DNA from: Actinomadura rubrisoli
Lineage (GTDB): Bacteria; Actinomycetota; Actinomycetes; Streptosporangiales; Streptosporangiaceae
Length of the DNA stretch: 41,179 nt
Assembly (NCBI RefSeq): GCF_004349215.1
Contig: NZ_SMKU01000038.1
Coordinates: 1-41,179 of the forward strand
Direction of reading: 5' to 3'
In this document: piece by piece, positions 1-24,184 of the stretch
Layout of the letters: each line of letters starts with the position of its first letter
How positions within the stretch are numbered: position 1 is the stretch's first letter
Program-made: the position numbers and the translations under genes
The notes under the pieces: generated by a model
Database searches by the model: none
Told to the model about the DNA's origin: nothing
Seen by the model: only the letters and a program-made list of their open reading frames with translations

Positions 1-14453
<14,453 letters not shown>

Positions 14454-14476
14454 GCCATACCTATCAGGCGAATCAT

Positions 14477-14484
14477 GGAGAGAG
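14477..14484 (+). promoter_or_regulatory. Ribosome binding site that fixes the second PKS start
   Basis: GGAGAGAG lies 4 bases before the ATG at 14489. It favours this ATG over the GTG at 14450 that overlaps the upstream stop. The GTG would add 13 residues unlike the usual docking-domain beginning. Confidence 0.75.
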
Positions 14485-14488
14485 CACG

Positions 14489-17400
14489 ATGGCGTCCACT
14501 TCACCCGAGCAAGTCGTCGAGGCGTTGCGGGCCGCGCTGAAGGAGAACCAGCGGCTCAAGACCGCGAACGACCACCTCACCGAGCGCGCGGGCGAACCGA
14601 TCGCGATCGTCGGGATGGCCTGCCGCTACCCCGGCGGGGCCCGGTCCCCGCAGGACCTGTGGCGGCTGGTCGTCGACGAGGTGGACGCGGTCGGCCCGTT
14701 CCCCTCCGACCGCGGCTGGGACCTGGCGGCCCTGTACGACCCGGATCCGGAGAAGCCGCACACCTCCTACGTCAAGGAGGGCGGCTTCCTGCACGAGGCC
14801 ACCCGGTTCGACGCGGAGTTCTTCGGCGTCTCACCGCGCGAGGCGCAGGCGATGGACCCCCAGCAGCGGCTGCTCCTTGAGACCGCCTGGGAGGCCCTGG
14901 AGAACGCCGGCATCCCCCCGGGGACGCTGCGCGGCAGCGACACCGGCGTCTTCGTGGGCACGATGTACGGCGACTACATGTACAGCGTCTCCCCCACCCC
15001 GCCGGAGTTCGAGGGGTACCTGACCACCGGGGGCTCGGCCAGCGTGGCGTCCGGGCGCATCGCCTACACCCTCGGTCTCCAGGGCCCCGCCCTCACCGTG
15101 GACACGGCGTGCTCGTCCTCGCTGGTGGCGCTGCACCTCGCGTGCGCGTCGCTGCGGCGGGGCGAGTGCTCGATGGCCCTGGTCGGCGGCGCGACGGTCA
15201 TGGCGACACCGATGCCGTTCGTGGAGTTCAGCAGGCAGCGCGGGCTGGCGCCGGACGGCCGCTGCAAGGCGTTCTCGGCGTCCGCGGACGGCACCGGCTG
15301 GGGCGAGGGCGCCGGGCTGGTGCTCGTCGAGCGGCTCTCCGACGCCCGCCGCCTCGGGCACCCGGTGCTGGCCGTGGTCCGCGGCTCCGCCGTCAACCAG
15401 GACGGCGCCAGCAACGGCCTGACCTCGCCCAACGGCCCGTCCCAGGAGAAGCTGATCACCGCGGCGCTGGCGGACGCCGGGCTCACCGCCGCCGAGGTGG
15501 AGGCGGTGGAGGCGCACGGCACGGGCACGTCGCTGGGCGACCCGATCGAGGCCCACTCGCTGCTCGCCACCTACGGCCGGGCCCGCACGGCGGACCGCCC
15601 GCTCTACCTGGGCTCGCTGAAATCGAACGTCGGGCACACCCAGGCGGCCGCGGGGGTCGGCGGCATCATCAAGATGACGATGGCCCTGCGGGAGGGGCTC
15701 CTGCCCCGGACCCTGCACGCGGACGAGGCCACCCCGCACGTGGACTGGTCGGACGGCACCTTGGCGCTGCTGACCGAGACGATCCCGTGGCCCGAGCACG
15801 ACGGCCCGCGACGGGCCGCCGTGTCCTCGTTCGGTATCAGCGGCACCAACGCCCACATCATCCTGGAGCAGGCCCCCGAGGAGCCCGCGCCCGCCGCGGG
15901 CACCGATGGGCGGCGGGCCCCGCTCCCGGCCGTCGCGTGCATGGTGTCCGCGAACGGCGAGCAGGCGCTGCTCGCCCAGGCCGACCGCCTCCACCGGCAC
16001 CTGGCCGCCGACCCGGCCGCGGAGCCCGCCGGCCTGACCGACATCGGGTTCTCCCTGGCCACCGCCCGCGAGCACCTGCCGCACCGCGCGGTGCTGCTCG
16101 CCGAGACCCGCGACGGGCTCCTCGACGGGCTCCGCGCGCTGGCCGACGGCGCCCCGGGCCCCGAGGTCATCCGCGGGACGGCCGCCGAGGGCAGGACCGC
16201 GTTCCTGTTCGCCGGGCAGGGCTCCCAGCGCCCCCGCATGGGCTGGGAGCTCTACCAGGCGTTCCCCGCCTACGCGGAGGCGTTCGACGCCGCGTGCGCC
16301 GCGGTGGACCCCCATCTGGACCGCCCGCTGCGCGAGGTGGTCTTCACCGGCGAGGACTCCCCGGACGCCGGGCTGCTGAACCGGACCGAGTACACCCAGC
16401 CGGCGCTGTTCGCCTGCGAGGTCGCCCTGTACCGCCTCCTGGACTCCTGGGGCATCCGCCCCGACGCCGTCCTCGGGCACTCGGTCGGGGCCGTCGCGGC
16501 CGTCCACGTCGCGGGCGTCCTCACGCTGGAGGAGGCCGCCGAGCTGGCCGCGGCGCGCGGCAGGATCATGCAGAAGCTGCCGCCCGGCGGCGCGATGGTG
16601 GCGCTGCGTGCCTCCGAGGAGGAGGCCGCCGGGCTGCTCGCCGGGTACGAGGACCGGATCTCCGTCGCCGCCGTCAACGGCCCCTCCGCGGTCGTCCTGT
16701 CCGGCGACCGCGAGGCCCTCACGGCCGCGGTGGCGGACTTCGAGGCGGGGGGCGGCAAGACCACGTGGCTGCGGGTCAGCCACGCCTTCCACTCGCCGCT
16801 GATGGAACCGGCCCTGGAGGAGTTCCGGGCGGTCGCCGCGCGCCTCACCTACCGGGAGCCGCGGCTCACCGTCGTCTCGGACCTGACGGGCCGTCCCGTG
16901 GAGCCGGGTGAGCTGGCCGACCCCGGCTACTGGGTCCGGCACGCGCGGCAGGCGGTCCTGTTCCAGGACGGGGTCCGCGGCCTGGCAGAGCTGGGCTGCA
17001 CCCGCTTCCTGGAGCTGGGCCCGTCCGGCGACCTCACCGCGATGGCCGGCGACTGCCTCGCGGGCGGCGCCGGACAGGGGCGGGACCGGCAGCTGATCCC
17101 CCTGCTGCGGCGGCGCGCACCGGAGCCGCGGGCGGTGCTGACCGCCGTCTCCCGGCTGCACGCCTGCGGCGGCGACCTGGACCGGGCCGCGTTGTTCGCG
17201 GGGCAGGGCGCCCGCCGCGTCGAGCTGCCGACGTACGCGTTCCAGCAGCGCCGCTACTGGATGGAGGCGCCCGGGGAAGGGCCGGCGCTGTCGGAGACCC
17301 TCTCCCTGGCGACGCACCCGTGGCTGGGCGACCACCGGGTGGCGGGCGACGTGCTGGTGCCCGGCACCGTCCTGCTCGACCTGGCGGCGCGCGCGGGCCG

Positions 17401-20400
17401 CGAAGCCGGTTGCGGCCTGGTCGAGGAGCTCGTCATGGAGGCGCCGCTGGTGGTGCCGGACGACGCGGCGGTCCGCGTGCAGGTCGCCGTCGCGGCCGCC
17501 GACGCGCGCGGCCGCCGCGCCGTGACCGTCCGCTCCAGCCCGCAGGACGGAACCGAGACGCGGACCTGGACGCGCAACGCCCACGGCACCATCGCCCCGG
17601 ACGGGCCCGGCCAGGCGGCCGACCTGACGGCCTGGCCCCCTCGGGACGCCGAACCCCTCGGCATGGCGCCCGCCGACCTCTACGCCGCCCTCGCGGACAA
17701 GGGGCTCGCCTACGGCCCGGCGTTCCGCGCCGTCCAGCGGACGTGGCGGCGCGGGCAGGAGGTCTTCGCCGAGGTGGAGCCGGGCCCCGGCATCGAGCCG
17801 GTGCACCCGGCGCTGCTCGACGCGGCGCTGCACCCGATCGCCGCCGGCGGCCTGATCGCGGGAACCGGCGGCAGGATGCTCCCGTACGCCTGGTCGCAGG
17901 TGCGTGTCCACGCGGTCGCGGGCGGGCCGGTGCGGGTCAGGCTGGCGCCGGCCGGAACCGACGCCGTCGCCATCGACGTGGCCGACGCCACCGGCGCCCC
18001 GATCGCCTCGATCGGGTCGCTGGCCCTGCGGCCGGTTCCGGCGGGCGCCCCCGGCGAGGAGCGCGACGGCCTGCTCCTGCCGTCCTGGGAACCGGTGCCC
18101 GCGCTGCCCGCCGGACCGGTGACCGGCCGGTGGGCCGTGCTCTACCAGCACGACCTTCGTGACGCGCTGCCCGCCGCGAGCGTCTGCCACGACCTGGCCG
18201 ACCTCGCCGCCCTGGCCGACACGGCCGCGCCCCAGGTGATCGTCCTGCCCTGCGCGCCGCCCGGGGACGACGCCGGCGCCGTGCGCGAGGCCCTGCACCG
18301 CGTCCTGGAGGCCGCCCAGTTCGTCCTCGGCGACGAGCGGCTGGCCTCCACCCCGCTCGTGCTGCTCACCCGGGGAGCCGTCGTGGTGGACGGCGAGCAG
18401 CACACGGGCGCGCCGGCCCAGCGCGCCGCGTGGGGCCTGCTCCGCTCCGCCCAGGCCGAGCACCCGGGCCGGTTCGTCCTGCTCGACGAGGACGGCACGC
18501 CCGGCTCGCGGGACGCGCTGCCGGCCGCGGTGGCCGGCGGCGAGCCCCAGCTGGCCCTGCGCGGCGGCGCCGCGTACCGCCCCCGCCTCTCGGCCTCCGT
18601 GCCCGACGGGTCGCTGCGGCCGCCCGCCGGGGCTCCGCACTGGCACCTCGACTTCGTCGCCAAGGGCTCCTTCGCGGACCTGTCGATGGAGCCGTGGCCG
18701 GAGGCGGGCCGCCCGCTGGAGGCCGGCCAGGTCCGGATCCGGATGCGGGCGGCCGGGCTGAACTTCCGCGACGTCCTGCTCGCGCTGGGCGTCATCCCGC
18801 CCTCGGCCGACCCGAACGCCTCCGACCCCGGGCAGGGCGGCGAGGGCGCCGGGATCGTGCTGGAGACCGGGCCCGGGGTCACCGACCTGCGGCCCGGCGA
18901 CCGCGTGATGGGCCTCTTCCAGGGCATCGGGCCGATCTCGGTGACCGACCGCAGGCTGGTGTGCCGGGTCCCCGAGGGCTGGACGTTCCGGCAGGCCGCC
19001 GCGATCCCGGTGACCTACGTGACCGCCTACTACGGGCTCCTCGACCTGGCGGGCCTGCGCGCCGGAGAATCGGTGCTCGTGCACGCGGGCACCGGCGGCG
19101 TCGGCACCGCCGCGATCCAGATCGCCCGCCATCTGGGCGCCGAGGTGTACGCCACGGCCAGCCCCGCCAAGTGGGACGCGCTGCGGGCCGCCGGGCTCGC
19201 GGACGAGCGCATCGCCGGGTCCCGGACCCTCGACTTCGAGCGCCGCTTCCTCGACACCACCGGGGGCGCGGGCGTCGACGTCGTCCTCAACTCCCTCGCC
19301 GGGGAGTTCACCGACGCGTCCCTGCGCCTGCTGCCGCGCGGCGGCCGGTTCCTGGAGATGGGCAAGACCGACCCGCGCGACCCGGGCGAGGTGGCGGCGC
19401 GGCACTCCGGCGTCGCCTACCGCGCCTACGACATGCGCGACCCCGGCTACGACCGCATCCAGGAGATCCTGGTCGCCCTGCTGGAGTGGTTCGAGCAGGG
19501 CGCGCTCCAGCCGCCGCCGGTCTCGGCGTGGGACGTCCGCCGCGCCCCCGACGCGTTCCGGTACCTGGGCGAGGCCCGGCACATCGGCAAGGTCGTCCTG
19601 GACCTCCCGGACGGCGACGCGCCGTGGGACACCGCCCGGGCCGTCCTGATCACCGGGGGGCTGGGGTGGCTCGGCCGGCTCACCGCCCGGCACCTGGTGT
19701 CCCGGCACGGCGTGCGGCGGCTCGTCCTGATGGGCCGGGGCGCTCCCGGCGCGGACGCGGAGCGCGACATCACCGGGCTGCGCGGCCTGGGCGCCGACGT
19801 CCGCGTCGCGGCCTGCGACGCCGCCGACCGGGACGCGCTGGCCGCCGCGCTGGACGGCCTCGCCCGGGACGGCGTGCGCGTCGGCGGCGTCGTCCACGCG
19901 GCGGGCGTCCTGGACGACGGCGTCCTGGCGTCCCTGACGCCCGAGAGGCTCGACCGGGTGCTGCGGCCCAAGATCGACGCGGTGCTCAACCTGCACGAGC
20001 TCACCGGGCCCCTCGACCTGTCGGCGTTCGTCGTCTACTCCTCGCTGGCCGGGACGGCAGGCTCCGCAGGGCAGGCCGCCTACGCGGCCGGCAACGCCTT
20101 CGTCGACGGCCTGATGGAGTACCGGCGCTCGACGGGACGGCCCGGTGTCTCGGTCGTGTGGGGCCTGTGGGAGGGGACCGGCGGCATGGGAGCCGGGCTC
20201 GCGGACGCGGACCTCGCCCGCATGGCGCGCATGGGCGTCCGGCCGCTCACCCCGGAACGTGGCCTGGACCTGCTGGACGCCGCGGTACGCCGCGACAGGC
20301 CGGTGGCCGTGGCCGTCCAATGGGATCCGGACAACCTGCGCGCTCGCGGCGCCGACGGGTCCCTCCCGCCGCTCTTCGCGAACCTGGTGCCCGCCGCCGC

Positions 20401-20863
20401 GCCCGTGGCCGCGCCCGAACCGGCCGCCGTCCCGGCGCCGAGCGAGTCCCTGACCGGCGACCGGCTCCTGGACACCGTGCTCCACGAGGTGGCGGCCGCC
20501 CTCGGCCACGCCTCCGGCGCGGCGATCGCCCCGGACTCGGCCTTCGACCAGATCGGGTTCGACTCGCTGACCGCCGTGGAGCTGCGCAACCGCATCGCCA
20601 AGGCGACCGGCGTCCGGCTGCCCGCCACCTTCATCTACGACTGGGCGACGCCCGCCGAGCTGGCCGGCCATCTGCGGGAGCAGCTGCCGGACGCCGACGC
20701 GGACGGGTCCGGCGCGGCGGGCCTGCTCGCCGACCTCGGCAGGCTCGAAGCGGCCGTCGCGAGCACCCCGATCAGCGACGCCCAGCGCGACACCGTGACC
20801 GACCGCCTGCGCGAACTGCTGGCCGACCTGGGCTCTACAACGGAGGACGAGACGTGGGCATGA
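14489..20863 (+). CDS. Single-module type I polyketide synthase KS-AT-DH-ER-KR-ACP
   Basis: 2124 residues from ATG 14489, 35 bases after the upstream PKS stop. Residues 1-35 form a coiled-coil docking domain ([21 protein letters not shown]) matching the docking tail of the preceding PKS, so this protein acts next in line. KS from about residue 36, Cys208 in DTACSSS. AT with GHSVGA (Ser665) and HAFH (codon 16781), hence malonyl-CoA. DH with His949 in [11 protein letters not shown] and LLDAALH. ER (about 18650-19610) with [12 protein letters not shown] with [14 protein letters not shown] (B type) and Tyr1865. ACP Ser2026. The full loop predicts complete reduction to CH2-CH2. The DH lacks its usual first 25-30 residues, and the ER has a changed substrate-side loop. 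There is no thioesterase. The C-terminus keeps a dimerisation-type helical pair (GRLEAAVAS...[10 protein letters not shown]) but ends without the usual recognition helix, which fits transfer to an NRPS. Confidence 0.96.
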   Translation: MASTSPEQVVEALRAALKENQRLKTANDHLTERAGEPIAIVGMACRYPGGARSPQDLWRLVVDEVDAVGPFPSDRGWDLAALYDPDPEKPHTSYVKEGGFLHEATRFDAEFFGVSPREAQAMDPQQRLLLETAWEALENAGIPPGTLRGSDTGVFVGTMYGDYMYSVSPTPPEFEGYLTTGGSASVASGRIAYTLGLQGPALTVDTACSSSLVALHLACASLRRGECSMALVGGATVMATPMPFVEFSRQRGLAPDGRCKAFSASADGTGWGEGAGLVLVERLSDARRLGHPVLAVVRGSAVNQDGASNGLTSPNGPSQEKLITAALADAGLTAAEVEAVEAHGTGTSLGDPIEAHSLLATYGRARTADRPLYLGSLKSNVGHTQAAAGVGGIIKMTMALREGLLPRTLHADEATPHVDWSDGTLALLTETIPWPEHDGPRRAAVSSFGISGTNAHIILEQAPEEPAPAAGTDGRRAPLPAVACMVSANGEQALLAQADRLHRHLAADPAAEPAGLTDIGFSLATAREHLPHRAVLLAETRDGLLDGLRALADGAPGPEVIRGTAAEGRTAFLFAGQGSQRPRMGWELYQAFPAYAEAFDAACAAVDPHLDRPLREVVFTGEDSPDAGLLNRTEYTQPALFACEVALYRLLDSWGIRPDAVLGHSVGAVAAVHVAGVLTLEEAAELAAARGRIMQKLPPGGAMVALRASEEEAAGLLAGYEDRISVAAVNGPSAVVLSGDREALTAAVADFEAGGGKTTWLRVSHAFHSPLMEPALEEFRAVAARLTYREPRLTVVSDLTGRPVEPGELADPGYWVRHARQAVLFQDGVRGLAELGCTRFLELGPSGDLTAMAGDCLAGGAGQGRDRQLIPLLRRRAPEPRAVLTAVSRLHACGGDLDRAALFAGQGARRVELPTYAFQQRRYWMEAPGEGPALSETLSLATHPWLGDHRVAGDVLVPGTVLLDLAARAGREAGCGLVEELVMEAPLVVPDDAAVRVQVAVAAADARGRRAVTVRSSPQDGTETRTWTRNAHGTIAPDGPGQAADLTAWPPRDAEPLGMAPADLYAALADKGLAYGPAFRAVQRTWRRGQEVFAEVEPGPGIEPVHPALLDAALHPIAAGGLIAGTGGRMLPYAWSQVRVHAVAGGPVRVRLAPAGTDAVAIDVADATGAPIASIGSLALRPVPAGAPGEERDGLLLPSWEPVPALPAGPVTGRWAVLYQHDLRDALPAASVCHDLADLAALADTAAPQVIVLPCAPPGDDAGAVREALHRVLEAAQFVLGDERLASTPLVLLTRGAVVVDGEQHTGAPAQRAAWGLLRSAQAEHPGRFVLLDEDGTPGSRDALPAAVAGGEPQLALRGGAAYRPRLSASVPDGSLRPPAGAPHWHLDFVAKGSFADLSMEPWPEAGRPLEAGQVRIRMRAAGLNFRDVLLALGVIPPSADPNASDPGQGGEGAGIVLETGPGVTDLRPGDRVMGLFQGIGPISVTDRRLVCRVPEGWTFRQAAAIPVTYVTAYYGLLDLAGLRAGESVLVHAGTGGVGTAAIQIARHLGAEVYATASPAKWDALRAAGLADERIAGSRTLDFERRFLDTTGGAGVDVVLNSLAGEFTDASLRLLPRGGRFLEMGKTDPRDPGEVAARHSGVAYRAYDMRDPGYDRIQEILVALLEWFEQGALQPPPVSAWDVRRAPDAFRYLGEARHIGKVVLDLPDGDAPWDTARAVLITGGLGWLGRLTARHLVSRHGVRRLVLMGRGAPGADAERDITGLRGLGADVRVAACDAADRDALAAALDGLARDGVRVGGVVHAAGVLDDGVLASLTPERLDRVLRPKIDAVLNLHELTGPLDLSAFVVYSSLAGTAGSAGQAAYAAGNAFVDGLMEYRRSTGRPGVSVVWGLWEGTGGMGAGLADADLARMARMGVRPLTPERGLDLLDAAVRRDRPVAVAVQWDPDNLRARGADGSLPPLFANLVPAAAPVAAPEPAAVPAPSESLTGDRLLDTVLHEVAAALGHASGAAIAPDSAFDQIGFDSLTAVELRNRIAKATGVRLPATFIYDWATPAELAGHLREQLPDADADGSGAAGLLADLGRLEAAVASTPISDAQRDTVTDRLRELLADLGSTTEDETWA
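20842..20847 (+). promoter_or_regulatory. Ribosome binding site of the thioesterase-oxidase gene
   Basis: GGAGGA inside the last codons of the second PKS. It is 6 bases from a GTG at 20854 and 12 from the ATG at 20860. The spacing favours the GTG, while the ATGA stop-start overlap favours the ATG. The choice alters the protein by two residues only. Confidence 0.7.
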
Positions 20864-22833
20864 CCGATACCAAGAGCGCGTCCGCGTGGATCCGCTCCTT
20901 CCATCCCAAGGAGAGCGGCGCCGCCCGCCTCGTGTGCTTCCCGCACGCGGGGGGCGCCGCCAAGGCGTTCGCCGGGCTGTCGGCCGCGCTGCCCGCCGAT
21001 GTCGAGCTGCTCGCCGTCCAGTACCCGGGCAGGCAGGACCGGCACGCCGAACCCTGCGCCGGGGAGATCGAGGCGCTGGCCGCAGGGACGGCGGAGGCGC
21101 TGGCCGCATACGGCGACCGCCCGCTGTTCCTCCTCGGCCACAGCATGGGCGCTCTCGTGGCGTTCGAGACGGCCCGGCTCCTGGCAGAACGGGGGGCCGT
21201 GGCCAGGGTGTTCGTCTCGGCCGCCCGGCCGCCGTCGCAGGACTGGCAGGAGCCGGACGTGGACGCGCTCGCCGACGAGCAGGTCCTGTCCGAGCTGCGG
21301 CGCCTCGGGGGCGTCCCCGAGCCGCTGCTGCGCGACCCCGAGTCCGTCCGCGAGATCCTGCGCGTGCTGCGCGCCGACCACCGGGCGCTGCGCCGCTACC
21401 TCGGCCGCAACGAGGCGGCGGTGGCGGTGCCCATCACGGTGCTTCTCGCGGACGCCGACCCGAAGAACACCCTGGAGCAGATGCGGGACTGGTCCCGGCA
21501 CACCACGCGCGACCAGGGCGTCGAGATGCTGTCCGGCGGCCACTTCTCCCTGGTCGAGCAGCCCGACGGCGCCGTGCCGGTCCTCGTCCGCCACATCCGG
21601 GCGGACATCGCGGCGGCGAGCCGCCATGAGCCCGGGGCGGCGAGCCGCCATGAGCCCGCGGCGGCGAGCCGTCCCGCACCCGCCGACCTCGTGCGGGACA
21701 TCCTCGTGGCCGGTCTCGGCGGGCGGAAGCCGCGCCTGTCCACCGACCTGACGACCCTGGAGGACGCGGCGCGCGAGGTGCTCGCACCGGACGCCTACGG
21801 GTACGCGGCGGGCAACTCGGGGACAGGCGCGACCGGGCGGGCCAACCGCGAGGCGTTCGACCGGTGGCGCCTGCTGCCCCGGATGCTGCGCGGCACCGGC
21901 CCGCGCGAGCTGTCGGTGTCGCTGCTCGGGGAGCGGCTCCCGGCCCCGGTGCTGCTGGCGCCGGTCGCCGCCCAGACGGTCGTGCACCCCGAGGGCGAGC
22001 TGGCAGCCGCCCGGGGCGCCGCCGACGCGGGTGTGCCCCTCGTCCTTTCCACCTTCGCCTCCCACTCCCTGGAGGACGTCGCCAAGGAGGCCGGGCCCGG
22101 GCCGCGCTGGTTCCAGCTCTACATGCCCTCGCAGCGCGAGGTGGCCGAGTCGCTGGTGCGCCGGGCCGAGGCGAGCGGCTACACGGCGCTGGTCCTCACC
22201 GTCGACGCGCCGAACTTCGGCTACCGGCCGGCCGACCTCGACGCCGCGTACTCGCCGTTCCTGCGCGGCACCGGCATCGCCAACTTCACCGGCGACCCCG
22301 CCTTCCTCGCCACGCTCCCGCCCGACGCCGACACCATGGCGATGGTCGTGCAGTGGGCGAGCGTCTCCACCGACCCCGCCTTCACCTGGGCCGGCCTGCC
22401 GTGGCTGCGCGAGCTCACCCGCCTGCCCATCCTCGTCAAGGGCCTGCTGCACCCGGACGACGCCCGGCTGGCGCTGGAGCACGGCGCGAACGGCGTGATC
22501 GTCTCCAACCACGGGGGCCGCCAGCTCGACGGCGGCGTCGCCGCGCTGGACGCCCTGCCCGCGGTACGCGCCGCCGTCGGCGAGGGCGTCCCCGTGCTGA
22601 TGGACTCGGGGGTCCGCACCGGCACGGACGTGGTCAAGGCGCTCGCCCTGGGCGCGGACGCCGTCCTGTACGGCAGGCCCTACCTGTACGGGCTCGCCCT
22701 CGACGGGCGGCAGGGGGTCGAGCACGTCCTGCGGTGCCTGCTGGCCGAGATCGACCTGGCCCTGGGCCTCAGCGGGTGCGCGTCCGCCGCCGACGTCACC
22801 GCCGGGCTGGTCGTCCCGCGAGACCAGCACTGA
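20860..22833 (+). CDS. Fusion: type II thioesterase + FMN-dependent 2-hydroxy acid oxidase
   Basis: 657 residues from ATG 20860, overlapping the PKS stop by ATGA (GTG 20854 is an alternative). Residues 1-250 are a type II thioesterase: LVCFPHAGG, Ser95 in GHSMGA, Asp198/Asp200 in ADADPKNT, His228 in SGGHFSL. Such enzymes clear stalled acyl groups from carrier domains. Residues 251-275 are a linker with an 8-residue repeat (AASRHEPG). Residues 276-657 are a complete FMN alpha-hydroxy acid oxidase/dehydrogenase, closest by eye to actinomycete lactate 2-monooxygenase-like members ([13 protein letters not shown]). Active-site positions are present: Tyr313/Tyr315, Tyr421 in FQLYM, Arg456, Lys527 in LVKG, and His551 and Arg554 in [10 protein letters not shown]. 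The oxidase would turn a 2-hydroxy acid (or acyl thioester) into the 2-oxo form; the substrate is unknown. Each half looks catalytically intact and the frame runs through without a stop. Joining these two families is unusual. The function in this pathway is inference. Confidence 0.93.
   Translation: MTDTKSASAWIRSFHPKESGAARLVCFPHAGGAAKAFAGLSAALPADVELLAVQYPGRQDRHAEPCAGEIEALAAGTAEALAAYGDRPLFLLGHSMGALVAFETARLLAERGAVARVFVSAARPPSQDWQEPDVDALADEQVLSELRRLGGVPEPLLRDPESVREILRVLRADHRALRRYLGRNEAAVAVPITVLLADADPKNTLEQMRDWSRHTTRDQGVEMLSGGHFSLVEQPDGAVPVLVRHIRADIAAASRHEPGAASRHEPAAASRPAPADLVRDILVAGLGGRKPRLSTDLTTLEDAAREVLAPDAYGYAAGNSGTGATGRANREAFDRWRLLPRMLRGTGPRELSVSLLGERLPAPVLLAPVAAQTVVHPEGELAAARGAADAGVPLVLSTFASHSLEDVAKEAGPGPRWFQLYMPSQREVAESLVRRAEASGYTALVLTVDAPNFGYRPADLDAAYSPFLRGTGIANFTGDPAFLATLPPDADTMAMVVQWASVSTDPAFTWAGLPWLRELTRLPILVKGLLHPDDARLALEHGANGVIVSNHGGRQLDGGVAALDALPAVRAAVGEGVPVLMDSGVRTGTDVVKALALGADAVLYGRPYLYGLALDGRQGVEHVLRCLLAEIDLALGLSGCASAADVTAGLVVPRDQH
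21613..21671 (+). repeat. 24-bp tandem repeat in the thioesterase-oxidase linker
   Basis: A unit beginning GCGGCGAGCCGCCATGAGCC occurs at 21613 and 21637 (22 identical bases each, period 24), with an 11-base third copy start at 21661. It encodes the repeated linker octapeptide AASRHEP(G/A). Being in frame, it lengthens the hinge between the two enzymes. Confidence 0.9.
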
Positions 22834-22859
22834 CGAGAACGCCGCTGACGAGAACGCCG
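22830..22859 (+). repeat. 15-bp perfect tandem duplication over the oxidase stop codon
   Basis: CTGACGAGAACGCCG occurs twice back to back (22830-22844 and 22845-22859). The first copy contains the TGA of the fusion gene. It probably arose by slippage. I see no role beyond that. Confidence 0.9.
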
Positions 22860-22860
22860 A

Positions 22861-22896
22861 ACGGCCCTCCCGGTCACCGTTGACCGGGAGGGCCGT
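22861..22896. terminator. Bidirectional terminator hairpin between convergent operons
   Basis: A perfect 16-bp inverted repeat: ACGGCCCTCCCGGTCA (22861-22876), loop CCGT, and its exact complement (22881-22896). It lies midway in the 102-bp gap between the stop codons of the PKS-side operon (22833) and the NRPS-side operon (22936). No U-tract follows on either side, as is common in actinomycetes. Symmetry and position suggest it stops transcription from both directions. Confidence 0.85.
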
Positions 22897-22935
22897 CGCC
22901 GTTGGACGCCCGGGGCGGCCGGGCGGCCGAGGCGG

Positions 22936-24168
22936 TCAGGCGGGCGTGAGGCGCGCCCGCATGCTGCTGTAGCCCTGGCCGAAGTTGGAGAACAGGCGCG
23001 TGGGCTCGTCGAGCACCTCGATGCTCGACACCTTCTCCCGTAGCGCCTCCAGCATGGCCTTCAAGTGGACCCGCCCCAGGTAGGCGCCGAGGCAGAAGTG
23101 CGGCCCGTGGCCGAAGCTGACGTGCTTGTTGGGCGAGCGCGCCACGTCGAAGGCGTAGGGGTCGTCGAAGACGTCCTCGTCGAAGTTCGCGGAGCTGTTC
23201 CAGAGGGTGATGATCTCACCCTTCTTGATCGTCTTGTCCCGCACCTCCACGTCCTCCAGGGCGCGCCGGCCGAAGTGCATGGTGGGCGTGGTCCAGCGCA
23301 GCAGCTCCTCGGCGGCGCTGTCCAGGCTCACCTCGCCGCTCTTCAACCGCGCCCACTGCGCCGGGTACTCGCTGAAGGCCAGCACCGTGCCCGCGGCGGA
23401 CGCCCGGCTGGACTCGTCGCCGCCCAGGATCAGGCTGTAGGACTGCAGGACGATCTCGTCGTCGGACAGCGGCACGCCGCCGATGGTGGCGCCGGCCAGG
23501 GTGCTGAGGACGTCGTCGCCCGGGTCTTTGCGCCGCTCGGCGACGAGGGTGGCGATGTAGTGCACGATCTCGTTGCGCGCCACCACCGACTCCATCTCGC
23601 TGTCCTCGGGGTTGTGCCGGGCCAGCGTCTGGGCGTTCCAGTCCACCACGTTCTCCCGGTCGGCGTCCGGGATGCCCATCAGGTCGCCGATGGTGTGGAT
23701 CGGGATCCGGTCGGCGACGTCGGCGACGAAGTCGAGCTCGCCCTTCTCCACCGCCCGCGCGACGAGCCGGTCGGTGCGCTCCTTGACGTTGGCGACGACG
23801 GGCGCGAGGACCCGCGGCGAGAACGACTTCATCATCAGGTTGCGGACCTCGCGGTGCCGGGGCCCGTCGGTGACCGCGAGCATCTTCCCGGAGGCGGAGT
23901 CCTCGCCCTTCAGCAGCGTCGCCAGGACGTTGCCCTGCTCGGAGGTGTACCGCTTGTTGTCGCGGTAGGCGGCCATGACGTCGTCGTACTTGGTGAAGAC
24001 CCAGAATCCTGGGCCCCCGTCCTTCGGCGGGTGCCAGTAGAGCGGGTTGTGCTCGCGGTAGGGCCGCCACATCCCGTGCGGGTCGTTGTCGAAGAAGGTC
24101 TGCGGGTCGGTGAGGTCCAGGGCGGCCGGGTCCGCCGCCGTCGCCTCCGTGCCGGCTGCTACTGCCAT
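22936..24168 (-). CDS. Cytochrome P450 monooxygenase (first of two, promoter-distal)
   Basis: 410 residues, ATG at 24168, 16 bases after the stop of the other P450 gene and preceded by GGAGAG at an 8-base spacing. Class I bacterial P450: I-helix oxygen-activation motif GGDESS (acid Glu followed by Ser-Ser), ExxR as EELLR, and heme-ligand Cys359 in FGHGPHFCLG. It needs external ferredoxin and reductase, neither of which is in the window. The TPTMHFGRRA segment before the beta region resembles by eye the CYP124/125-like and carrier-tethered hydroxylase groups, but I would not assign a family. Co-transcription after the NRPS suggests oxidation of the peptide or of an amino acid held on the NRPS, or of the polyketide chain. 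Regioselectivity cannot be read from the sequence. Confidence 0.95.
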   Translation of the reverse strand: MAVAAGTEATAADPAALDLTDPQTFFDNDPHGMWRPYREHNPLYWHPPKDGGPGFWVFTKYDDVMAAYRDNKRYTSEQGNVLATLLKGEDSASGKMLAVTDGPRHREVRNLMMKSFSPRVLAPVVANVKERTDRLVARAVEKGELDFVADVADRIPIHTIGDLMGIPDADRENVVDWNAQTLARHNPEDSEMESVVARNEIVHYIATLVAERRKDPGDDVLSTLAGATIGGVPLSDDEIVLQSYSLILGGDESSRASAAGTVLAFSEYPAQWARLKSGEVSLDSAAEELLRWTTPTMHFGRRALEDVEVRDKTIKKGEIITLWNSSANFDEDVFDDPYAFDVARSPNKHVSFGHGPHFCLGAYLGRVHLKAMLEALREKVSSIEVLDEPTRLFSNFGQGYSSMRARLTPA

Positions 24169-24176
24169 GAGCGGCG

Positions 24177-24182
24177 CTCTCC
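24177..24182 (-). promoter_or_regulatory. Ribosome binding site for the distal P450
   Basis: GGAGAG on the minus strand, 8 bases before ATG 24168, within an AGGAGGAGAG run that overlaps the last bases of the preceding P450 gene. It supports the chosen start. Confidence 0.7.
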
Positions 24183-24184
24183 TC

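Noticed and set aside
21691..22833. Separate oxidase gene starting at an internal GTG after the thioesterase
   Set aside because: There is no stop between the two halves and no convincing ribosome binding site before the GTG. The linker is in frame, so one fused protein is the simpler reading.
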